DNA of 5,817 nt from Caulobacterales bacterium 32-69-10 (GTDB lineage Bacteria > Pseudomonadota > Alphaproteobacteria > Caulobacterales > Caulobacteraceae), in contig NCED01000014.1 in the NCBI GenBank assembly GCA_002280485.1, positions 27,068 through 32,884 on the forward strand, written 5' to 3'. The notes beneath the pieces are model-generated. The model worked only from the letters and a program-made list of their open reading frames with translations. It searched no databases and was not told the origin of the DNA. A program made the position numbers and the translations under genes. Below are positions 1 to 5,163 of the stretch, piece after piece. The stretch's first letter is position 1. Every line of letters starts with the position of its first letter.

Positions 1-737
1 TCGGCGGCGCAGACCTTCTCCAGCCGCTCGATCAGCACGGGCGGCTCGACCCGGCGCAGGTCGAAGCGCTGGCAGCGGGACAGGATGGTCACCGGCACCT
101 TGCGGATCTCGGTGGTGGCGAAGATGAACTTGGCGTGGGGCGGCGGTTCTTCCAGGGTCTTCAGAAGGGCGTTGAAGGCCGCCGTCGACAGCATGTGCAC
201 TTCGTCGATGACATAGACCTTGTAGCGGGCCTCCACCGGCGCATAGCGCACGCTTTCCAGCAGCTCGCGCATCTCGTCGACCTTGGTGCGCGAGGCGGCG
301 TCGAGCTCCAGCACGTCCATGTGCCGCCCGTCGATGATGGCCTGGCAGTGCAGGCCCTCGGTGACGAGGTCCATCGACGGGGCGTGGACGGTCTCGGTCT
401 CGTAGTTCAGGGCCCGGGCCAGCAGGCGCGCGGTGGTGGTCTTGCCGACCCCGCGCACGCCGGTGAGCATGAAGGCGTGGGCGATGCGGCCGGAGGAAAA
501 GGCGTTGGTCAGGGTCCTGACCATGGCCTCCTGGCCGATCAGGTCGTCGAAGTTGCGCGGCCGGTATTTGCGCGCCAGCACCTGGTAGGCGGCGTCGCTG
601 GCGCCGGGCGGCGGGGCCGAGGCCGCTGCGGACGGCGGGGCGTCTTCGGCAGGGGCGCCGAACATGTCGTCGGTGTTGATGTCGCGCTCTTCGGCGTCCG
701 GCGTCTCGGTGTCGGGCGTGAAGTCGGCGTCGGTCAT
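1..737 (-). CDS. dnaX: DNA polymerase III subunit tau/gamma (DnaX), N-terminal part
   Basis: ATPase subunit of the replicative clamp loader, which opens the beta clamp and organises the polymerase III holoenzyme in the cytoplasm. The frame starts at an ATG at 737 and runs off the left edge, leaving 245 codons of AAA+ core; the C-terminal tau domains lie outside. Residues 1-48 are an acidic, Ala/Pro-rich extension; the family core begins at about residue 50 (YQVLARKYRPRNFDDLIGQ). Walker A is GVRGVGKT (93-100), Walker B is VYVIDEVH (174-181), sensor 1 is FIFATTE (204-210) and the clamp-loader SRC motif is S220-R221-C222. Of the four zinc-module cysteines in E. coli DnaX only C131 is evident, which I recall as usual for alphaproteobacteria. 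No Shine-Dalgarno is visible in the C-rich stretch just upstream. The gene lies 33 bases downstream of ffs on the same strand, so it may be read from the ffs promoter. In Caulobacter, ClpXP trims DnaX to a gamma-like form; whether that applies here cannot be seen. Confidence 0.97.
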   Translation of the reverse strand, partial: MTDADFTPDTETPDAEERDINTDDMFGAPAEDAPPSAAASAPPPGASDAAYQVLARKYRPRNFDDLIGQEAMVRTLTNAFSSGRIAHAFMLTGVRGVGKTTTARLLARALNYETETVHAPSMDLVTEGLHCQAIIDGRHMDVLELDAASRTKVDEMRELLESVRYAPVEARYKVYVIDEVHMLSTAAFNALLKTLEEPPPHAKFIFATTEIRKVPVTILSRCQRFDLRRVEPPVLIERLEKVCAA

Positions 738-770
738 CGGAGGGGCGCCGGGGGTTCGGGGCGAAGAAGC

Positions 771-872
771 GGGTGGAGACTGGACGACGACCCGAAGCGA
801 AACTCGTTACGGCTGCTTCCTTCCGGACCTGACCGGGTTGGCGAGGACTCCGCCCGTCGCCAGCCTCCGCCC
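771..872 (-). ncRNA. ffs: Signal recognition particle RNA, small bacterial type (4.5S)
   Basis: RNA core of the SRP, which binds Ffh and targets nascent membrane proteins to FtsY and the translocon. The universally conserved apical hairpin is on the minus strand at 834-811: GGUC, asymmetric internal loop, GGAA tetraloop at 824-821, then GGAAGCAGCC. Below it, CUCG pairs with CGAG (of GUAACGAG), as in other SRP RNAs. The ends close the molecule: GGGCGGAG at 872-865 pairs with CUCCACCC at 778-771 with one C-A mismatch, followed inward by UGG/CCA. The roughly 100-nt length fits the small form without an Alu domain. The exact ends are uncertain by several bases because of processing and an unmapped transcription start. 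Divergent from nudC and upstream of dnaX. Confidence 0.95.
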
Positions 873-874
873 CC

Positions 875-903
875 TATATCGCGCGCCGTCCATGGGGACG
901 CAA
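875..903 (-). promoter_or_regulatory. Candidate sigma-70 promoter for ffs
   Basis: On the minus strand TTGCGT (903-898) and GATATA (880-875) are separated by exactly 17 bases, close to a housekeeping -35/-10 pair. The -10 would put the transcription start at about 870-868, where the closing stem of the SRP RNA begins. The position is what a strong stable-RNA promoter would need. The assignment rests on spacing and partial consensus only. Confidence 0.5.
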
Positions 904-966
904 GGGAAGGGGCTAGGGAAGCAGCAGGCCATGGGCGGACGCGCCGCGACGGGCTAAAGAACGGCC

Positions 967-1890
967 ATGCCGACCCCTCACTGGACCCCCGCCTTCGCCG
1001 GCAGCCCGCTCGACCGGGCCTCCGACCGCCGCCCCGACGCCGACTGGCTGGCCGGCCGCCTGGCCGATCCGCAAGCCAGGGCCGTGGCCCTGTGGAACGG
1101 CGACGTGCTTGTCGAGGACCTGGATGGGACGACGCGGCTGGCCCGCCCGTCCCCCGAACTGATGGGCAAGGTCTGCCCCGGCGACGAGCCCCTGCTGTTC
1201 CTCGGCCTGGATGGGGATACGCCCTTCTTCGCCTTCGACGTCGAGGGCGCGGCGGACCCGACCGCGGGGGGCGCCCTGGAAGGGCTGGGGCGGTTCGTGA
1301 CCCTGCGCGACGCCGCGGTGCTGATCGCGCCGGAGGAAGCCGCCATCGCCGCCACCGCCCGCGGGGTGTTCGAGTGGCGCCGCCGCCACCGGTTCTGCTC
1401 CGCGTGCGGAAACCCGTCGCGGGTGGCCGAGGGGGGCTGGAAGCGGATCTGCGACGCCTGCCAGAGCGAGCACTTCCCGCGCACCGACCCGGTGGTGATC
1501 ATGTTGCCGGCGGCCGGCGACCGCTGCCTGCTGGGCCGCAGCCCCCGGTTCCGGGAAGGGATGTTCTCCGCCCTGGCCGGCTTCATGGAGCCCGGCGAGA
1601 CCATCGAGGAGGCCTGCGCCCGTGAACTCGAAGAGGAGGCGGGGCTGAAGACGCTGAGCGTCGCCTACCATTCCTCCCAGCCCTGGCCGTTTCCCAGCTC
1701 GCTGATGATCGGCCTGATCGCCGAGGTGGCGGACCTGGAGGCCCGCGCCGACCAGACCGAGCTGGTCGAGATCCGCTGGTTCACCAAGGCGCAGGCCCGC
1801 GACCTGCTGGAGGGCCGGATCGAGGGCCTGAGCGCGCCCCCGCCCTTCGCCATCGCCCATCAGCTTCTGAAGAGCTGGGCTGGGGGGTAA
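967..1890 (+). CDS. nudC: NAD(H) diphosphatase / RNA deNADding Nudix hydrolase NudC
   Basis: Hydrolyses NADH and NAD+ to NMN(H) and AMP; the family also removes NAD caps from RNA 5' ends. It is full length at 307 residues. Residues 1-135 form the divergent N-terminal domain. A zinc ribbon follows with C144-x2-C147 and C162-x2-C165. The Nudix box runs from G205 to L227 (G-x5-E-x7-REL-EE-x-GL; catalytic glutamates in R219-E220-L221-E222-E223-E224). The NADH-specific signature SQPWPFPSS is at 237-245, which separates NudC from other Nudix enzymes. The ATG at 967 is preferred because the N-terminal sequence resembles caulobacterial NudC and no in-frame alternative fits better. No clear Shine-Dalgarno precedes it. 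It stands alone, divergent from ffs and convergent with pheA, with a hairpin-forming repeat just after the stop. Confidence 0.96.
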   Translation: MPTPHWTPAFAGSPLDRASDRRPDADWLAGRLADPQARAVALWNGDVLVEDLDGTTRLARPSPELMGKVCPGDEPLLFLGLDGDTPFFAFDVEGAADPTAGGALEGLGRFVTLRDAAVLIAPEEAAIAATARGVFEWRRRHRFCSACGNPSRVAEGGWKRICDACQSEHFPRTDPVVIMLPAAGDRCLLGRSPRFREGMFSALAGFMEPGETIEEACARELEEEAGLKTLSVAYHSSQPWPFPSSLMIGLIAEVADLEARADQTELVEIRWFTKAQARDLLEGRIEGLSAPPPFAIAHQLLKSWAGG

Positions 1891-1903
1891 GGCGCCAACC
1901 TAT

Positions 1904-1992
1904 CCGCTCATCCCCGCGGAAGCGGGGACCCAGGTCTAGCCGTCGCACTCCCAGCCAAAGAACTGGGTCCCCGCTTCCGCGGGGATGAGCGG
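1904..1992. repeat. REP/BIME-like inverted repeat, perfect 30-bp arms
   Basis: The left arm (1904-1933) and right arm (1963-1992) are exact reverse complements over 30 bases, separated by a 29-base loop. Each arm also holds its own small hairpin: CCCCGC-GGAA-GCGGGG at 1912-1927 and its mirror in the right arm. The RNA could therefore fold as two short hairpins or one long one. This unit-in-inverted-pairs layout is like REP/BIME elements. I recall similar GCGGGGACCCAG palindromes as dispersed repeats in many alphaproteobacterial genomes. It fills the 113-base gap between convergent nudC and pheA. A related shorter copy lies at 5114-5145. Confidence 0.9.
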
Positions 1993-2000
1993 TAATTTTC
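1904..2000 (+). terminator. Probable transcription terminator for nudC (repeat-derived)
   Basis: A very stable GC stem formed by the inverted repeat is followed directly by TAATTTTC (1993-2000), a short U-run on the plus strand. It starts 14 bases after the nudC stop. On the minus strand (pheA) the stem is present but is not followed by a T-run, so termination there would be weaker or Rho-assisted. Function is inferred from structure and position. Confidence 0.55.
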
Positions 2001-2003
2001 AGG

Positions 2004-2696
2004 TCAGGGCCGATCCCGGAACGGGTCGGCCGGGTACACCCCGAGGATCTCGAACTTCTCGGAGAAGAAGCCCAGCTCCTCGAAGGCTAGCGCGAGCCCG
2101 CGGTCCTCCGGCCGGCCGTCGGCCTCGGCGTAGAACATGGTGGCCGTCCAGGCGCCGTCCTCCATGTAGCTCTCCAGCTTGGTGATGTTCACCCCGGCCG
2201 TGGCGAAGCCGCCCATGGCCTTGTAGAGCGCAGCCGGCACGTTGCGGACGCGGAACACGAAGCTGGTCACGCACCGTTCGGTGAAGGGCGGCGGCGGCGG
2301 GTTGGGATCGGCGCTCATCACCAGGAAGCGGGTGGTGTTGTGGTGCTCGTCCTCGATGTCGCGCATCAGGATGTCGAGGCCTGGCATGGAGGCGACCGTC
2401 CTGACCTCCTCCAGCTTCACGCCCCTGTTGGCCATCAGGTTGAAGTGGATCGGCTTGAACCGCTCGCCGACGATCTTCAGGCCCGAGCGCGGCAGGAGGT
2501 GGTGCACGTCGGCGACGCGGCCGGCGATGGAGTTCTCCACCGGGATCAGGCCCAGCTGGCAGTCCCCCGACTTCACCGCGTCGAAGGCGTCCTCGAACAC
2601 GGCGTTGGGCACGGGCTCGTAGTCGGGAAAATGGGTGCGGCAGGCTTCGTGGGAGTTGGATCCCAGTTCGCCCTGGAAGGCCATGCGCAGGGTCAT
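2004..2696 (-). CDS. pheA: Prephenate dehydratase with ACT domain, apparent 50-residue internal deletion
   Basis: Prephenate dehydratase converts prephenate to phenylpyruvate in phenylalanine synthesis; the ACT domain binds phenylalanine for feedback control. The frame encodes 230 residues, against about 280 for the monofunctional alphaproteobacterial enzyme. Seen in order: FQGELGSNSHEAC (7-19), PVENSIAGRV (52-61), the catalytic-Thr motif NTTRF (120-124), then an ACT domain from about 142 with GVNITKLESYM (168-178). Between VRTVASMP (98-105) and GLDIL (106-110) the normal stretch containing ALGQCR, DTAGSAR and AAEIY is absent, so the frame is kept but the second PDT subdomain is gutted. Activity is doubtful. 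The start at 2696 overlaps the kdsB stop (ATGA) and has AAGGA at 2707-2703, six bases away, so it is translationally coupled. Ends convergent with nudC. An assembly error is the main alternative to a real lesion. Confidence 0.9.
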   Translation of the reverse strand: MTLRMAFQGELGSNSHEACRTHFPDYEPVPNAVFEDAFDAVKSGDCQLGLIPVENSIAGRVADVHHLLPRSGLKIVGERFKPIHFNLMANRGVKLEEVRTVASMPGLDILMRDIEDEHHNTTRFLVMSADPNPPPPPFTERCVTSFVFRVRNVPAALYKAMGGFATAGVNITKLESYMEDGAWTATMFYAEADGRPEDRGLALAFEELGFFSEKFEILGVYPADPFRDRP

Positions 2697-3436
2697 AGGT
2701 GGTCCTTGGCCGCCGCCCGGGCGGCTTCGAGGTCGGCGGGCGAATCGACGGAAAGCGGGGTGTGCTCGACCACCGCCGCCCAGATCGACAGGCCAAGCTC
2801 CATCGCCCGCAGCTGTTCGAGCTTTTCGCGCATCTCCAGCGCCGAGGGCGGAGCGGCGGTGAAGCGCTCGAGGGCGGCGCGGCGGAAGCCGTAGATGCCG
2901 ACATGCTTCAATATGGGCCCGTCGCCGTAGAGGGTCGATCGGGTGAAGTAGAGCGCCCGGCCGCCGGGGCGCCCGGGGGTCATGGCCACGATCGCCTTGA
3001 CCACGTCCGGGTTGGTCCGGTCGGCCGGGCTGGCCTCGGGCGCCGCGACGGTGGCGATGTCGCAGCTCGACTCGCCGCGCAGCAGATGTTCGCAGGACTG
3101 GATCGTCGAGGGCGCGATGAAGGGGATGTCCCCCTGCAGGTTGATCACCGCGTCGTGGCGCCCCGTGGGGTCGACCGTCTTCAGCGCGGCCATGATCCGG
3201 TCCGAGCCGGAGGGCAGGTCGGGGTCGGTCAGGATGGAATCGACGCCGGCGGCGCGGCAGGCCTCGGCGATCTCCGGTTCGCCCGCGGCGACCAGCACGG
3301 GGCCGACGCCGGCGCGCAGGGCCTGACGGGCCACCCGCACGATCATGGGCACGCCGCCGATATCCGCCAGCGGTTTGCCCGGAAGGCGGCTTGCGCCCAT
3401 GCGGGCGGGGATGATGACGATGGGCTCTATGGACAC
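2693..3436 (-). CDS. kdsB: 3-deoxy-manno-octulosonate cytidylyltransferase (CMP-Kdo synthetase)
   Basis: Activates Kdo with CTP to CMP-Kdo, the donor for the inner core of lipopolysaccharide; cytoplasmic and normally essential. The 247 residues match the family length (E. coli about 248). The nucleotide-binding P-loop-like motif PARMGASRLPGKPL is at 10-23, SGSDRI at 76-81, the metal-binding NLQGDIP at 99-105, YFTRS at 163-167, LKHVGIYGFRR at 176-186, EKLEQLR at 204-210 and VDSPADLE at 230-237. The start is a GTG at 3436: an in-frame stop (TGA, 3445-3443) lies just upstream and the family N-terminus fits. Only a weak GAG precedes it. It overlaps pheA by four bases and is divergent from the cytochrome gene. 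I recall a cytochrome c / kdsB / pheA cluster as common in alphaproteobacteria. Confidence 0.97.
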   Translation of the reverse strand: MSIEPIVIIPARMGASRLPGKPLADIGGVPMIVRVARQALRAGVGPVLVAAGEPEIAEACRAAGVDSILTDPDLPSGSDRIMAALKTVDPTGRHDAVINLQGDIPFIAPSTIQSCEHLLRGESSCDIATVAAPEASPADRTNPDVVKAIVAMTPGRPGGRALYFTRSTLYGDGPILKHVGIYGFRRAALERFTAAPPSALEMREKLEQLRAMELGLSIWAAVVEHTPLSVDSPADLEAARAAAKDHL

Positions 3437-3571
3437 GGGTGCTCAGCTTGGTCGCGAGGCGCCATCTGGCGGTTGCACTAACGGCGGTAGCGTGCCAGAG
3501 ACGCCCACGCAAGACCGGGGTCCCAGCAGTGGCTCCGGCGCAGCGTGATGCGTGGAGCTTTCGAGGCTGTC
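3437..3571. other. Divergent spacer between kdsB and the cytochrome gene
   Basis: Both flanking genes read outward, so promoters for each should lie in these 135 bases. I found no convincing -35/-10 pair on either strand; TTGCAC on the plus strand near 3473 is the nearest thing to a -35 and lacks a good partner. A Shine-Dalgarno-like CGAGG (3562-3566) sits five bases before the cytochrome ATG. Confidence 0.4.
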
Positions 3572-4330
3572 ATGAGCGACTTGACGTTGAACAAGGTCTT
3601 CGGGGCGGTGCTGGCGACGGGTCTGGTGATCCTCGGCCTCCGCACGGTCTCCGAAATGGTGTTCGAGGTCGAGCCGCCGGAGAAGCCCGGCTACGCCATC
3701 GCGGTGCAGGAAGAGGCGGAGACCACCACCGCCGTCGCCGACACCCCGCCCGACTGGGGCACGGTGCTCGCCAGCGCCGACACGGCCGCGGGCCAGACCG
3801 TCTCCACCAAGTGCGCCTCGTGCCACAGCTTCGCCGCCGGCGGCCCGGCCATGACCGGCCCTGACCTCTACAGCGTGATCGGCCGCAAGCCCGGCGGCAG
3901 CGCCGGCTTCGCCTATTCGCCCGCCATGGTCGAGTACGGCGGCGCGCACCCGGCCTGGACCTACGACGAACTCTACATGTTCCTGGCCGCGCCCCAGAAG
4001 CACATCAACGGCACCAAGATGACCTTCGTCGGCCTGAAGAAGCCCGAAGAGCGCATCGCCCTGATCGCCTGGCTGCGCACCCAGGCCGCCAGCCCTGCCC
4101 CGATCCCCGCGCCGAACCCGGCGGCGGCCGCCGCCGCCGCGGAAGCCAACGAAGGCTCGACCACGGGCGTCGTCGCTGAAACGACCCCGGCCGAGGGCGC
4201 CGCCGGCGAGGGCGAGCCCACCGCCGCCGCCGCGGGCGCTCCCGCCAGCGCCAAGCCCGGCGCGCCGACCACGGGCGCCGCCGCAGCCCCGACGGCGATC
4301 ACGACCACCGACACGCCGAAGAAGCAGTAG
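3572..4330 (+). CDS. cycM: Membrane-anchored cytochrome c, CycM (c552) type
   Basis: A single-haem class I cytochrome tethered to the periplasmic face of the inner membrane. CycM proteins carry electrons from the bc1 complex to the aa3 oxidase. The 252 residues show an uncleaved N-terminal anchor at about 9-27 (FGAVLATGLVILGLRTV), a linker with the family motif EKPGYAIAV (37-45), the haem site C81-A-S-C84-H85, GPDLYSVIGR (96-105), and GTKM (147-150), whose M150 is the probable axial ligand. The domain ends near LRTQ (168-171). The last 80 residues are a low-complexity Ala/Pro/Thr/Glu tail ending KKQ, unlike compact CycM proteins. The ATG at 3572 is chosen over an upstream in-frame GTG at 3545 because the family begins at LNKVFGAVL and CGAGG lies five bases before it. 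The stop is four bases before the lactamase-like frame, implying one transcript. Confidence 0.9.
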   Translation: MSDLTLNKVFGAVLATGLVILGLRTVSEMVFEVEPPEKPGYAIAVQEEAETTTAVADTPPDWGTVLASADTAAGQTVSTKCASCHSFAAGGPAMTGPDLYSVIGRKPGGSAGFAYSPAMVEYGGAHPAWTYDELYMFLAAPQKHINGTKMTFVGLKKPEERIALIAWLRTQAASPAPIPAPNPAAAAAAAEANEGSTTGVVAETTPAEGAAGEGEPTAAAAGAPASAKPGAPTTGAAAAPTAITTTDTPKKQ

Positions 4331-4334
4331 ACGC

Positions 4335-5100
4335 ATGGCCGGGCGGCCGGGCTTCGCAACCGCCGGCCGCCTCGCCCTTGTCGCCGGGCTGGCGCTGGCC
4401 GCCACCGCCCTGGCCCAGACTCCCGCCAACTGGGAGCGTCCCGCCAAGCCGTTCCGAATCGCCGACAACCTCTACTACGTCGGCACCGAGGGCCTCTCGG
4501 TCTTCCTGATCACTACCCCCGCCGGCCATATCCTGGTCGATGGCGCCATGGCGTCGAGCCCGAAGCTGATCGATGCCGGGATATCCCAGCTGGGCTTCAA
4601 GCCCGCCGACGTGAAGATCCTGCTCAGCACCCACGCTCAAGGCTTTCGACTTCACGCCGGTGAAGGTCGACCGCACCGTCGGCCAAGGCGACACGGTGAG
4701 CCTCGGCGGCGTGGTGGTGACCGCGCAGCACACCCCGGGCCACACCGCCGGCTGCACCAGCTGGAGCCTGCCGGTCGCCATAGACGGCAAGCCGCATCAG
4801 GCGCTGATCTTCTGCAGCACCTCGGTCGCCGCCAACCGGCTGGCCTCCAAGACGCGGGGGCCGCAGTATCCGGGGATCGTCGCCGACTACCGCCGGGCCT
4901 TCGCCCGGCTGAAGTCCCTCAAGGTCGATGTCTTCCTGGCGCCGCACGCCGAGCAGTTCGGCCTCGCCGGCAAGCTGGCGCGGCTCAGGCCGGGCGCGCC
5001 CAGCCCCTTCGTCGATCCGGGCGAACTGGCGAGGGTGGTCGCGGCGTCGGAAGCCGATTTCGAGGTCCAGCTGAAGAAGCAGACCCAAGCGGCGCGGTAA
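4335..5100 (+). pseudogene. Subclass B3 metallo-beta-lactamase-like gene, disrupted by deletion and frameshift
   Basis: Two pieces of one protein lie in different frames. The first (4335 to about 4637, 101 residues) has a Sec signal peptide with likely cleavage after ALA (25-27), then NWERPAKPFRIADNLYYVG (32-50) and DVKILLSTHA (92-101). The second runs from about 4639 to the TAA at 5098-5100 and begins KAFDFTPVKVDRT. By comparison with B3 enzymes about 43 residues are missing between them, and the frame change needs a loss of 3n+2 bases, for example 131. Of the HxHxDH zinc motif only the first His (4632-4634) remains. The TPGH His (4741-4743) and the APHAEQF His (4945-4947) survive. Read as it stands, the first frame continues out of register to a stop near 5111. 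Such a protein should be inactive. Cotranscribed with the cytochrome gene four bases upstream. Sequencing or assembly error is the alternative. Confidence 0.85.
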
Positions 5101-5113
5101 GGCCAATCTGAAT

Positions 5114-5145
5114 CCGCTCATCCCCGCGGACGCGGGGATGAGCGG
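5114..5145. repeat. Compact palindrome related to the 1904-1992 repeat
   Basis: Two perfect 15-bp arms (5114-5128 and 5131-5145) flank a two-base centre, GA. The arm CCGCTCATCCCCGCG is identical to the outermost 15 bases of each arm of the repeat at 1904-1992, so this is the same family with the inner GCGGGGACCCAG parts and the loop missing. It lies between the convergent lactamase-like pseudogene and the NlpC/P60 gene. A GAATC site (5109-5113), which fits the GANTC target of CcrM-type methylases, abuts its left edge. Confidence 0.9.
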
Positions 5146-5157
5146 TGTATCTGTTTT
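5114..5157 (+). terminator. Probable transcription terminator after the cytochrome/lactamase operon
   Basis: The 15-bp GC-rich hairpin is followed on the plus strand by TGTATCTGTTTT (5146-5157), a partial U-tract. It begins 13 bases after the lactamase-frame stop and lies just beyond the stop of the minus-strand NlpC gene, so it may act on both strands, more weakly on the minus. Inferred from structure only. Confidence 0.5.
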
Positions 5158-5163
5158 CCGACC

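Noticed and set aside
135..1625. Long plus-strand open frame antiparallel to dnaX and ffs and overlapping the start of nudC
   Set aside because: It has a Gly/Arg/Val-rich shadow composition, crosses the SRP RNA and shows no family motif; the opposite strand is plainly dnaX.
913..1860. Minus-strand open frame of 315 codons antisense to nudC
   Set aside because: GC-rich shadow frame; nudC on the plus strand has a complete zinc ribbon, Nudix box and SQPWPFPSS.
2004..3512. A 502-residue minus-strand reading that would extend PheA upstream through kdsB
   Set aside because: The part upstream of 2696 is the wrong frame of kdsB with arginine-rich nonsense; a good Shine-Dalgarno and an ATGA overlap mark the real pheA start.
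3516..3526. CGGGGTCCCAG resembling the inner part of the palindromic repeat
   Set aside because: Only 11 bases with one mismatch to the CGGGGACCCAG of the repeat, with no partner arm; expected by chance in such GC-rich DNA.
3545..3571. Upstream GTG start for the cytochrome gene, adding nine residues
   Set aside because: The ATG at 3572 has CGAGG five bases upstream and gives the family N-terminus; the added residues match nothing.
3443..4468. Minus-strand open frame of 341 codons antisense to the cytochrome gene
   Set aside because: Low-complexity Gly/Arg/Ala shadow; the plus strand carries CASCH and GTKM.
1904..5145. Repeated CCGCTCATCCCC units considered as a CRISPR array
   Set aside because: The copies are in inverted, not direct, orientation, with no regular spacers and no cas genes.
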